From: Notospermus geniculatus
Lineage: Eukaryota; Nemertea; Pilidiophora; Heteronemertea; Lineidae
Assembly: GCA_002633025.1 (NCBI GenBank)
Contig: NMRB01000008.1
Coordinates: 563,739 to 627,738 of the forward strand
Direction of reading: 5' to 3'
DNA: 64,000 bases
Shown here one piece after another: positions 24,580 through 35,917 of this stretch. Positions within the stretch are counted from its first letter, which is position 1. Each line of letters opens with the position of its first letter. A program made the translations under genes and the position numbers. The notes below the pieces were generated by a model. That model was not told where the DNA came from and ran no database searches. It saw only the letters and a program-made list of their open reading frames with translations.

Positions 24580-27500
24580 TTAATTCCTCGTATTGGCGGA
24601 TATTTCAGAGTTGATCCATTCCATGTGATGGCGAACGTTCGAATAGACACCAGGAAATTTCTTATCTCCACATCCCTGACCAAACGAGGTCACGCCAAAC
24701 TGCACCCATCGCTCCCCTTTCTGGCAGATGAGTGGTCCTCCCGAATCACCCTTTGAAGAAGAGATCATTTTGTATTAGTGAAATCTGCCAAGGTGATGTT
24801 ATTACTCGGTGATCAAGACTTCCGAGCCTCTTAACCGGTCATTAGGGAGGTTAAGAAATCATACGATAAACCTAAACTTTACGACAACGTTATTTTTCGT
24901 ACTACACATTCACCATATTTTATATTGCATTTTAGGTATAAAAATGACGTTGTCGTTAACGTTTACGTTTATATTTTGATTTCCTAATATCAACAACTGC
25001 GACACTCTTTCACCAGCCATAACAGGGAGGAACAAATAAGCCAGTTTCACGCGCTCAAATTTCCGATCAAAATGGGCTCCAATCGTGTCCATTTAATAAG
25101 TTACATGTATCTCTGTCGCAAAAATGCAAACTGCGAAAACTGTCAAAAAGTAAACGAAGAGGAAGGAAGAAGGTGGTCATAGGCCTAGTGCTTCATAAGG
25201 ATGATTATGTGTTGGGATGTTTCGTTTGACATCATCTTACCTGACAACTATCTTTATCTCCCTCGGTCCCGTGAGCACATAACATCATCTCCTCTGTTAT
25301 ATTCAGGTGGCTATGTATGGATTGCGTGTAACGGGTATTACATTGCTGAGTGTCAACCACTGTTACGTCAACGTGGTTTGGAATATCTGTATAATCTGCA
25401 GCGGAAAAAAGACGTTTCTTCACAGAAAAACGCTAGGGAAAGTGTTGCTTTATGTCTAGAACCATTTGCCACATAGGGAAATTTTAAAGTTTACATCGAG
25501 CAGGTCAAAGAAAGAGTAGAAATCATACCAACCGCCATAATTATAAGACACGTAACCCCAACCCGCCACTTGGCAATCTTCGCCATCCGTCACAGACTCG
25601 TCCTCGCCTGGCGTGCAAATAACGTTGACATAGTCACTCAGTTCAACAGATTTATTTAACTTGAACAGACATATATCGTTGAACAAGGTCTGCCAGCTAA
25701 ATTCAGGATGCGGTATGATTCTTTCTATCTCAAAATCCGCATGCACTCCTTGCTCCATTTCAAAGTTATGTTCGCCAACTCGAGCTGTCCACTGGGTTGG
25801 ATCTGACATATCATACCCTCTCTTGGTATCATTCCTTCTGCAAGTGTAATTAGTGCGAATGTATTACATCATATTTTAAGTTCGGGGGAATTGAGGATGC
25901 GACTGAACAAACTGATGACAGGGGCGAAACGACGGGTTACAGGTGTAATAGAATCTAATGTCCCCCGATATGTGATGTCCCCCAACATTCATTTACGGAT
26001 TAAGCGGCACCATTGAATTGGACTCTAGACAGATCAAGACCCTTAATCCTGTGACAAACAATGCATGAGGACATCAGAAAGACGGGGACATTAGATTCTA
26101 TCACACCTGGACTGGACACTACTTACGAAACACAATGGGCTACTGTGAGCACCCATTCGGGATGTATGAGGGAACCTCCACATTTGTGTCCGATCCCGTC
26201 CCACATTAAGGAAACCAACCACGGCCATTCACCCTGCTCGGTGGGGACACCGCCAACCACACGCTTCTTTCGCCCACCCTTGAAATGTTTTTCTCTGTGT
26301 TTTCTTGTACCACAAGTTCCAAGGATACCTGTGCGAAGGAAGAAGTACATTGTACATGGAATGGGTAAAGGTCGACCTATCGATGGATGGGATTCATCAC
26401 TAACATTGCTGGCACGTCCAGCGCCTTTCTCTTCATCTTTATTTGCAGGAATCTCGGAAATGTGTTTGGCTGCTAGTACCATGTATGTTGCAATGGGTAA
26501 ACCACAATGATACCTTCGCCAGGTGTCTCCCAAACAATGGTGACACCTTTCCTGAATCCTACTGCGTTGTGAAGCCTACAGTTTTGTTTCACAGACCAAC
26601 AGCCTACTTACCTCCACCTGTCCCTGAAGATTACATCAGCAAATGGAAAAGAAGAAAGAGTTGATTTACTGAGTTGTTAAGAACATGGTAAGCAATTGTA
26701 AAGTGATAGAGGTGTATGAAAAAAAGAAACAAATGGGAGGGGCGATTCGCCTCATTTTCCATTTTGCCAAATACCCCACCCCTCCTTTAGCTGCAAACAT
26801 GGCTGACCAAAAAACTTCACCATATATCCGTAACTCCCTCCACTTCAAGTAAAGATAACTGCTAGACAATACCAACCACATCCAGTAAATTCCACCCTCA
26901 CAGCGACACCAAGGTCTGGGTAGGTTCTTGGAATGATCTTAACGCATGAGGCCCGTAGTGGTTTCGGTAGTTGGATCAAGGAAAGAGAGTCTCCAGCGGT
27001 TGCATTCGTCGTGAACACCTACAATCGAAACAAGATGACACTCGCGTATCGTGCTGACAGGAGGAGTAAATATCAAAGCCTAGTGTACGGGGGATTACAT
27101 CATCCTGGATGAACGATCCACACGTACCTTTTCCCTTGTCGAATTTTCCTCCGTAACTGGGAAATATCGAATACAATTTCGGCTGACTTCCAACGTAAAA
27201 CTCCTCATGTATCTATGACCTCTGACCTCCCCAGCAGCGTGCATCTCAGATATGATCTTCTCAGCTGGGAATTTCACAACCAGCCAAGAATTCTTACTAT
27301 TTCTTGGTATCCATCCCGTATTTGAATTAAGCCTTGCTCGATGTGGTGCATGGTTTGGTGAAATACCTTGATCGGTGCTCAGGAAGTGGTAGTCGGGGAT
27401 GACGGAGACATCAGTGGTTCCTACCGGCATCACACGACATTCACCCTCGTCTGAAAAACAACTTTCGTTTTTAACGAAGTACATATGCCTGTGCAAAGGC

Positions 27501-29549
27501 CTACCATTTGAGACTTCAAAAGACGTACTGAACTTCTTATACGGGTGTTGTTGAGAAGTGCCCTGGTTCGGTTGGCAAAGCCAGAGAGGATGTACACCGA
27601 AATCCAGACTGACTCGAGTTGTCTCACGACGACTTTTTTATCAAGAAGCTCCCCTTCCTCATATATGTTGATAAAACTCTCCGTAGATCAGTAGTACATA
27701 CCACACCCCAATACTTCCACTCTCATGCCGATGGTAATGTTGTATCTTGTTCCAACTGGTACAAATTTAATGCAACGAGCCCGATTTAAATCGTTGAAAA
27801 GGATCGCAACGGCCGTGTTCTGGTCATAATTTGCAGAATAAACCTTCCTTTTCCCGGTCGATGACTTCACTGCCGTAAACTGCTGGCAGTCGAGACTGTA
27901 CTCCACCGACAGCAGCGTCACCCAGTGTCGTCCTTTGGGATCACCCTGTGTTTCCACGCCAGTAACGATGTATACACTACCCAAATCGACCTGAAAAAGA
28001 ATCAAAAAGGGTTTTTGCTTGACACATCACATCGAATAATCGTCTACTCTTTTCGTAATAATGTCCAAGTCTTGCTTACCGTGAGTGACTCATTGAAACC
28101 CGTTCCATAAGATGTAACCCAGGCCTCTGATGCCCCCAGACGCCCCTCCCCAGTCCCACTGGTCGTCCTGATTTGCTGCCCTGGTATCGAAGATGGTGAC
28201 CGTACGCCGAGGGCTGCGTGGCAGTTGGATGGGTCACCTGGAGAAACAGAAAGAAGTTCTGTTGTTGGCATGCAAGCAGTAGCCTACACCCCATAAACTT
28301 TGGTCTTTATTAAAGGAATTGGTGTTGGATCTTTGATGCGTTATTTGACTGCCGACGTAGAGGGAGCCACCTAACGGCAGCAAAACGAACTACAAAAATG
28401 CATTACAAAATGTACGGAGTAAATCGGGTCAATTCGCCGACAACGTAGCTAGCCCCTGGGTTGGAGAGTGGCGCGGTGGCGCCGGCTGTCGAGGAAAAGT
28501 GGAAATACCGTGGTAAAAATATCCTTACCCTTCTTAGTTCTGGTAACATGTGCGCCATGAACTGCCTGGAAAATACGAAGACTGGGTGATGGATATGGCC
28601 AGTCTTTGGCCTCTGTATGTACGTGTACTTTGAAGTTGCCGAGGAAATTGGGGAGGAAAAATGTAACTACTTATGCTGTTCTATATCATGCACTATTACC
28701 AATTTTTAATCATATCTGATAGGAAAATTACTTTTGATCTGTGGTAATGGAACATAAAAATAATAAACAAGATAATAAGCAATTGGTTTGATGTTCTCTC
28801 AAGTTTCGAATTCAGGCCAAGGGTACAGACAGTGGTATTAATGTGAAAGGAAATGTCATGGGCATATTACCGTTGGGAAAATTTATCACAGTCCATGCTC
28901 AAGGTAATATTGTCCATAACGTTTTGTGCTTTGAAGCAAAAAAACTACTAGAGGGATTTCGACTTGTCCATATGAATAAACTGTGTCGAAGGCCTACATC
29001 AATGTAACAAGTTGGACAAGGATCAAATCAGACCAACTTCTCGGAGCAGGCTTTGATTTGATGGGGAGAGGATGTACCACTTTAACCAGAGGATAACTAA
29101 AGGTTGGTGGAGTTCAAGACGCTGGATGACCGGAAGTGGTGACCTTCGTCAGATGGTCATCAGGAAACATTCCCTTCTATGCCGGTCAGTTCATCCCGTT
29201 GCTTTCTACAAACTCATATATCACCACGGGAAAAAATAATATCACCACGGGAAGAAATAATAACTTCCAAAATTGCACTTACTAAATTTGAACTGGCCTT
29301 GTGATTTAATGTAATCAAAGGTTGCAGGTCACACATTCACCTAAATATACTGAATATCGCGTAAATACATCGGTCCATGCCCTCTGTCATGCCTGTAGGC
29401 CTACACATGTATAGGTGGACATTTGGACAAGACGGCAGTTTATTCCTTCAGATGAGACAAAATCACATGCCTAGCGACTCGAAAACGAATTCTTTGCTTA
29501 CCTCCATGGCCGAGATCATTAGGACGAAGAGTAATTTCGCTATATTCAT
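24580..29549 (-). CDS. Secreted F5/8C-F5/8C-trypsin serine protease
   Basis: Ten minus-strand exons, all phases consistent, 609 residues: 29502-29549, 28529-28565, 28080-28237, 27702-27990, 27128-27450, 26877-27018, 26127-26328, 25533-25837, 25241-25395, 24580-24750. Signal peptide from [15 protein letters not shown], probably cut near AVHG. Two F5/8C (discoidin) domains, about 33-177 (NCHAALGV... VEVLGCG) and 181-332 (ECRVMPVG... VEFTGCG), usually bind lipids, glycans or collagen. A linker Cys (ILGTCG, C338) would tie the light chain to the protease; activation after GRKKR355, giving VVGG. Catalytic triad His397 (TVAHC), Asp454 (FNDICL), Ser556 (GDSGGP); Asp550 in DSCQGDSGGP indicates cleavage after Lys/Arg. 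Introns 6 and 8 use the unusual donor GTTGGT. Exons 9 and 10 are duplicated in broken form at 20303-21176. Confidence 0.92.
24843..24985. mobile_element. MITE fragment, GGGAGGTTTCGAAATC family
   Basis: Single, right-truncated unit corresponding to the double unit at 20470-20765. It starts AGGGAGGTTAAGAAATC and loses the GAAACCTCCC end. Lies in the protease intron between exons 9 and 10. Confidence 0.8.
25941..26108. mobile_element. MITE, AATCTAATGTCCCC family (long form)
   Basis: Inverted ends AGGTGTAATAGAATCTAATG and CATTAGATTCTATCACACCT enclose about 125 bp of unique sequence including CCGATATGTGATGTCCCCCA. The arms match the 94-bp hairpins at 16980 and 21669. It lies in protease intron 7, ending 18 bp from the exon 7 donor. 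Confidence 0.85.
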
Positions 29550-31085
29550 TTTTGCCCGCATCAAACAACATGAACGTGTCCCCTGTTCTGAAGAACAAGA
29601 AAATAGCCATTATTCATTACACCGACCAAGTTGTTTGAGTTTTTGTTTGAAATTGTTTCTTTTGAGTCAACATGAAAAGTTCATCGATATCAAGTTTCCA
29701 AATGACGTAAATTTTCATCCGTCGTATATTATATGATATGAAGCTTTCGTCAGTTTAATCTGTTCACGCAGGCATAAGTGTAAAAGAAATCAACTTTTAC
29801 TTACCGTGTTTCTTTCACTGTTTGGTTCCAAAGACGAGTTTGAAATCCCACTGCCCGAAGTGATGCCTGCTGCGACCAATTTGAATTTGCATCAAGTGGT
29901 ACAGCGCACATCTATTATAAGTACTTAACTGATATATCACATCCGTCGGTCTACGTAAATAACTCCGTGACATATATACTTGCTGAGGAATCCAGCATCG
30001 GTTTTGACCAATTGCAAAACATCATGCGATGAAAATTCCACAGAAGTAAATTACATGTACTGTGATCACTACATGGTCTAATGAAATCCTTCTCATCGTG
30101 TGTACAAAATGTACTGCTAACTTCATCAGCAAATACCTGTTTACCCGCACTTTAAAGCATTCCAAATCGAAACAACACAATTCTAGGCTAATTTGCAATA
30201 TAATTCAATTTGCAAAACGTCGTTTTTGCATGCACATACGTTCTGTTTATGACGTCAGGTACAGATTCATCTGGACCATCAACAAATTGTTGGAAGTACC
30301 GGTAAACCCTCTTTATAGGCACTAAGGAGTTTTCATGGCAGATGGGGAAGGCGTATTGAAATTACATTCATGTAATTATATAAATCCATCTCTTGTGCCA
30401 GATTCTGCTGAAATGATAGGTAACACTTTACCAATCATAACTAGATGACGGTTCCTTCCTCATCCAATATGGCCGTCACGGCGACCATCTTTATTTTGAT
30501 TGTATTTTTAGAGGATAACGCCCAGATAAAATATTTACCTCAATACAAACTGACGAACTTCAAAGGGACTACATCCGACAAAATCACATTTTTTGGTGAT
30601 ACAGAGTCGCCATCAATTGGCCAAACGGACACACGCGCACCAAACAATATGCTTGTGATGTTCACCGCAAAATTATTTGTGTAGGTACAAGAGGCAGATA
30701 GGACTGCAAACATTCCATTTCCACAGAGTAGTTCCCACCAAGCTATGCTTGATCACATGTAACCATTTATACCTCCATGATGTAACGTTGGGGAACGCTA
30801 ACTTTGACAACCCGACGAAACAACCAATTAATACGTGTGAGGCAATTAATAAACTCAAATATTGTTTACAATAACGTGGACAATTTCCTTTATGATTAGT
30901 CCGTCGTACGCGCAAATCGATTAGTTTATTAGCCAGTTAAGTTCATTGTTCTGATGAACCGCCTGTAAAAACTCGTCATCTGGCGGCATATGTCGCCAGA
31001 GAAAAAATACACACAATTGATTATTGTCTCAATTATGAACAAATGTGTGCATGTCCGAAAAACTGTGGATAAGGAACTACTTCAT

Positions 31086-31165
31086 AGACCTCAGACTGTG
31101 ATACCCTTACCTCATTTAGTGATACCCTTACCCTTACTTCATTAATTAGTGATACCCTTACCTCA
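31086..31165. repeat. Short tandem repeat, TGATACCCTTACCTCATTTA unit
   Basis: About three imperfect units of roughly 22-34 bp with AGTGATACCCTTACC in common. Length differs between units because of an inserted CCTTACTTCATTAATTA. Confidence 0.75.
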
Positions 31166-31414
31166 TTTATAGGGTCTGTAGTCCCCTTCAAGGCTTTCTG
31201 AAATATACGTACATGTACATTGGACCAGTCTGATATCACCAAAAGGCCACTGGAAGCTCGCCAAGCCTTTACAACAGCCCACAAGGAGCAATAATATTAC
31301 TCAAAATGGCTAATGTATAGCATCCTCAGAACATCTGGGGCATCTGATGCATGGATCAGATCTACTACCGCAGGCTACAGATGACTGAAGGAGATACATG
31401 TGATGCGAAAGGAG

Positions 31415-31466
31415 GCGGGTTCGAATCCCGCAAGAAATACAGACACAGATACAGATACAGATACAG
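31415..31466 (+). other. tRNA-like box B hairpin followed by GATACA microsatellite
   Basis: GCGGGTTCGAATCCCGC (31415-31431) is a perfect T-arm with a GGTTCGAATCC box B, and is followed by an AGATACAGATACAGATACAG microsatellite. No acceptor stem or anticodon arm pairs upstream, so this is better read as the head and simple-repeat tail of a tRNA-derived SINE than as a tRNA gene. Confidence 0.4.
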
Positions 31467-31639
31467 AATGTTTCTTTGTGAAGTCTTGCTAGAAAACTAT
31501 ACAGTACAGGAGACGAAAGCAGTCACGGTGATGAATAGCCCGACAAGCAGGCAATGACAGTTTTTATAACGATTTTCAAAATGATCAGGATCATCATCAT
31601 CATCATATCATTTGTTTCGGCTCGATAGTCCGATGGGAC

Positions 31640-31960
31640 TGTAAGCCGGGGTCTTCCTCAGTGCCTGAGGTTGGGGTCGAAAATTCGCAAGACTCATATT
31701 ATTCAAATAGAGTTACTTTACAAATATATTTAATGGGCAACGCAGCGAAATTCGGTAACTCAGCATTTTGAAAATGACCTGAATAAGCAGTTGGAGAGAC
31801 AAGGAAAGACTTTTCTGGTCTCTCCAACTGAAAAGTGCCTGAGGAAGACCGAGGTTGGGGTCGAAAATTCGCAAGATTCTGGAAGTTGACTTCTTGATAT
31901 TTATCATTTTGTGTGTCAATTTTTGTACTTTCTCGTTCTTTGAATAATATGAGTAGAATA
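31640..31960. repeat. Composite inverted and direct repeat
   Basis: GAGGTTGGGGTCGAAAATTC recurs directly near 31667 and 31851 (in both cases followed by GCAAGA). ACTCATATTATTCAAA near 31692 is inverted near 31938 (TTTGAATAATATGAGT). AGTTGGAGAGAC near 31790 pairs with GTCTCTCCAACT near 31819. The pattern suggests a decayed hairpin transposon, possibly one inserted in another. Confidence 0.6.
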
Positions 31961-33283
31961 ATAATCTAATAAATAAGCGGTGATACAACCACTTTCACAT
32001 TGAAGTCTCTGCGTCTTTAGTACTTTCCAGTGTTATTCTTACATGCATAATTGTCAGACCTTTATGTATATCTAAAGCAGTCAATAGACAAATTACATGC
32101 ACCGTATACCAAAGCTGCTGTACACGGTAAGACAACAAAGCAAACGCCGACAAGGCCTCCGTAATCGTCATTACTTCCTGATTTAATTTTTGCGCTCTAC
32201 TCATTTGTCTCTCACTTCTCAATTGTTTCGCTGTGGTCCATTTATTGTCAGCATAAGCTCCCCCGCGGCATTCGCCAATTAAAAGCTAGTTGTTTCAGTG
32301 GGTGGCAGCTAAACAAACAAACTGTCACACCACTCCTCGACTGCTCAGCAATTAAAGATGTGGTAATTAAGTTGAATTAATTAGGAGAAGATGACTGTGT
32401 CACCGGCTGGAATGGAAGTGAATTTTAGGGAGTTAATGTTCAAAGTTAGCGTTTGAGGGGCAAACTATTCTGCTGATAACCTCAGAATAGTGGTTACATG
32501 CAGCGATGATGTGAAATTTTGAATGCCAATGTGAAAGAAATGCGAGTCATATGAAAACAGTCCTACAGTCTGCTATAAATGTACGGTTACGAATGAATGA
32601 ATGAATAAACGCTATTTTCATCGGTATGTGGAAACATGAGCTTGACAAGCACTTACACCGATATCAAACATGAAGATATATTCTCAATATCATGGTTTCT
32701 ATATAGTCTGGCAACATCTAACTTTGACCCAATGGAATGCGGAAGTTAGGAAATTGATGGTAGGATTTTTCATGGACCTTTAATCACACACAGCTCTTGA
32801 ATAACCGGTGCACAGCGCGAACAATTGGGAAACGACCACAAATGGTCGATAGGCATGATTCTAAAAACCACAAAGCTCTGACTTCCGCATTCCATTGGGT
32901 CGAAGATAGATGTTGCCGGACTTTACCCACATAATCCTAAAAATCCCTCATTGAACAACAGAAACAGACTCAGATTTCGACCAGTTTGAATGTCTTTACA
33001 TGTGAACGATGGAGACTTATCTATGGCCTAGCTAAATATAATAATATTTTGACTAATTAGGAGACTATAATTTAGGCGTTTTTTATTTGAATATGTGACT
33101 ACTCATAACTTGCACAGCGCAATCAACTACCCCTCGCGCCGCTGTGCTAGGATATCAATATATGATATATTTATTTCGAATGGCAAAGACCCTTACAGGG
33201 CCACGACGCCATATTTGATGATGATGATGATGAGATTCGTGGGGACCTCGATTCGTGTCGCACTGGTTTGGCGAGAGTCATTA

Positions 33284-33410
33284 GGGAGTTTTCGCAAAGC
33301 CCCCGAAACGCCAACGCGAACACCACACCCATTGTTCGATGCCAAGACGAGAGTACCGAACGAAAGGATAGACGTTCGCGTTGGCGTTTCGGGGCTTTGC
33401 GAAAACTCCC
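33284..33410. mobile_element. Hairpin MITE, GGGAGTTTTCGC family (copy 2)
   Basis: 127 bp with inverted arms GGGAGTTTTCGCAAAGCCCC and GGGGCTTTGCGAAAACTCCC, flanked by TA (33282-33283, 33411-33412). The best-preserved copy of the family in the window. Confidence 0.93.
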
Positions 33411-34091
33411 TATTAAATCGGTTAAAACGTGTATTATTCTCGATAGGTGCACGGTAATGATAAAGTTCTAGATTCCCTGATAGAAACCAAACTCATGCTG
33501 AAAGATTGTACTTTTAAAGAACTGTAGATAGCCTACATGTAAATGAAGAAAATTAGCAAGGAAACTTTTTTAATGATGGAAATACATGTACAGGAAACAT
33601 AAACAGTTGCCTTTAAATCCAGGAAGTCAACAACAAACAGTTGCAAACCACGAATCGAGATTAGCATTACTATAATCTATTTACGCTTAGAAATCATGTT
33701 CATTGTAAGAATTTAAGTCTATTTATTACCCGGCCTTTAATGAGCAAAATTTCCGGCCACGGCCAACTTATTGCAGTTTTGACAGCAAGAAAATGCTCTA
33801 GAATAAAATTAATCTGCCACATATGGATTGACTGGGTGTTAGGGAGTTGGTTAATGTGTGTAATCCACATTAAAATATTCAACACTACTCACCCTCAACT
33901 CCTGTAAACAAACTCAATTAAGAAAAAGCCGTTTAATTGTTATGGAATAATTAAAGCAATTTTGTATATTAAGTTTGGCAAATTCGTCACTGTAGGATCG
34001 CCTAATTAGCGCAGCTTGTGATTGGAGCGTGTCAAAACACAACGAAAAGTGAGTACAAATTAATTGTGTTCAACTTGTGTTCCGATTTTGA

Positions 34092-34139
34092 CCAATCAGA
34101 AGACCCACATGGAGACCCTTTGCATGGCCCCTTTATAAA
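34092..34139 (+). promoter_or_regulatory. CCAAT box and TATA box of the homeobox gene
   Basis: CCAAT at 34092-34096, an octamer-like TTTGCATG at about 34119-34126, and TATAAA at 34134-34139 in the context CTTTATAAAGGG. A start site near 34165 is expected. The 5' UTR exon would run to 34330, ending AGAAG before GTATGT, and splices to the acceptor just before the ATG at 34473. Spacing and order are those of a classical pol II core promoter. The upstream 250 bp is rich in TAATTA-type words. Confidence 0.75.
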
Positions 34140-34472
34140 GGGTCCCTGAAGTTCCAACTGATCATACATCAACACGCTATCAACACGGATACTTCAGCAT
34201 TACGGATTACTCTCTTCACTCGGACCTACGTTATACCATTTTTTCGGATATCACTGAGTTGCTGTTTAATACCACGATACGCCTACAACACAAGAATATT
34301 CTTTTCGATTTAAACTGACAACATTAGAAGGTATGTACACGTACGTTGTCGGTTCAAAGTGATTTCCATAATTCCTGTTCTCTCTTCCTGACTAGGCCTA
34401 TGTCCGAACATTTATACCAACTGTATACAAGTGCATTCAATTTGTATTCAAAACCTCTTTTCCTCTTTTCAG

Positions 34473-35917
34473 ATGATGCTTGAACAGCAGCAAGCCTATT
34501 TTGAATCCTACCAGCAGTGCTATCATCGGAACTCCAGTATGGCATTCCAGCGAATTTCCCCCGCGCAGAAGGTCCAGGAACCTCCTAGGGGCACGCCGAA
34601 GAGAAGACCGGTCAATTTCCACAGCATCGCTGATCTTGTCGGGCAAGATGATGGTGAGTTTCCTTATCAATCGTCTATCTTTTTCAGCGTTAAGTTTTAT
34701 TCCAGCCAGCATTCTGTCACATGATGTATTTGTTCGTGCAATCACTATAAATAGGGAGGTTTCGAAATCAAACGATAAACGTAAACTTTAACGACAACGT
34801 TATTTTTGTACCGAAAATGCAATATAAAATCTGGTTATGTGTATGAAAAATACAGTTTACAGTTTGTGCAGGGAAAGGCGAATGCCATGCCCACGTAATG
34901 CAATTATATTTTGATTAATGTTTTCCTGAATCTTTCTTCAGAGCACGTCGAGACGTCTAGAAAAACTTCCTCACCAGATTCTACAACATCACTCGCACAG
35001 TCAATTGCTGCCGACATGACATCCCTGATAATGACCCCGTCACCTTGCAAGTCCACCACGTCTTCCGTCGACAGCGGCCGATCATCTCCTGCGACCACAA
35101 CATCCTCGTCTCCATCGCCATGTTCGTCTCCATCCTCTGACAGTGCACGAAGTTCTCCGTCACCGACCGCAATCCGCCCGAAAAAGACACGTACGATATT
35201 CAAGCCAAACCAGGTTGCCCTCCTCGAGCAGGTGTTTTCGCAGTGCCAGTACCCAGAGCCAGATTTAGTCGAGAGGCTAGCCAGCGACTTGGACACGAAA
35301 GAAGCGAAAATCAAGGTAAATATCTAGTTGCAATTTTTTATCCTATACGTAATATACCATGTATACCCCATTCTGTATCAATATTACAACAACAGCATAG
35401 AGTTCGTTGGCAAGGCACAGAAAAATAACAACATGATTTGAAATTAGGCTGCATAGTGACAATATGGTGGAAGCAGAACACACGATTTTTTTGCCTAGCA
35501 AGTGCTTCACGACGTTATTCTAAGTACGTTTATCTATTCTTTCAGGTGTGGTTCCAGAACAAGCGAGCCAGATGGAGGAAGCGACCAGTTGACAACACCC
35601 ATACCATGCCATCACAGGACCAGTCTCCGTGGTTACCGGGAGTCATGTCGCCGTTGCCATACCAACACAACATCGTCAACCACCAGCAGGGTTACAGAGT
35701 CAGCGCCGGTCACATGCCCGTTCATCCGATGTACCAGCAATACGTGTTACCGATGATGCCACACCAACAACGGATGACGCCACACGTTAGCCAACAGGGG
35801 TCGCCGATGTTCTTTGGTCCACATGCGCAGATGTTACAGAACGCCAGTACGCATTACCTGCAGATGTCTTCATCATCGAGAACGCCGAATCTCAACACTT
35901 CTCCTCACCAAAGATAA
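34473..35917 (+). CDS. PRD-class homeodomain transcription factor, divergent
   Basis: Three coding exons, 34473-34653, 34942-35315, 35546-35917, 308 residues, plus a 5' UTR exon ending at 34330. The homeodomain is residues 140-199: R5 in KKTRTIF, helix 3 KVWFQNKRARWRKR with W48, F49, Q50, N51 and R53. The intron between homeodomain residues 46 and 47 (AAG then GTGTGG) is the classical position of many paired-like genes. No paired box. Residues 47-58 contain FHSIADLVG, weakly like an eh1 repressor motif. Residues 66-137 are Ser/Pro/Thr-rich; the C-terminal 100 residues are His/Gln/Met-rich. I cannot place it in a named family: FKPNQVALLEQVF and CQYPEPDLVERLASDLDTKE differ from Gsc, Otx, Arx, Rax and Hesx. 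A lineage-restricted paired-like gene is most likely. Confidence 0.9.
34754..34838. mobile_element. MITE fragment, GGGAGGTTTCGAAATC family
   Basis: Starts with an intact end GGGAGGTTTCGAAATCAAAC after TA, continues through AACGACAACGTTATTTTTGT, then loses similarity. Lies in the homeobox intron between coding exons 1 and 2, about 100 bp before the second exon. Confidence 0.75.

Larger units (their letters stand above)
21248..25466. repeat. Duplicated block, right copy
   Basis: A 4.22-kb block matching 16578-21246. It continues without interruption into the remaining exons of the protease gene and holds its intact last two exons. It carries the 248-bp TA-flanked MITE at 22121-22368 and lacks the 651-bp TTAA-flanked element. 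A 47-bp tandem repeat (AAGAACATTCTCTGTTTTCA starting at 24035 and 24082) is shared by both copies. Confidence 0.93.
29550..34100. other. Intergenic region with repeats but no recognised gene
   Basis: No exon chain or conserved protein found between the protease start and the homeobox promoter. Contents: short TGATACCCTTACCTCATTTA tandem repeats (31086-31165), a GATACA microsatellite (31440-31466), a box B-like T-arm at 31415-31431, a complex inverted repeat at 31640-31960, and a hairpin MITE at 33284-33410. Confidence 0.5.

Noticed and set aside
26061-26510. 149-residue plus-strand frame
   Set aside because: Antisense of protease exon 7 and flanking MITE sequence.
34904-35314. 136-residue minus-strand frame
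   Set aside because: Antisense shadow of the Ser/Thr-rich homeobox exon; no domain and no splice support.
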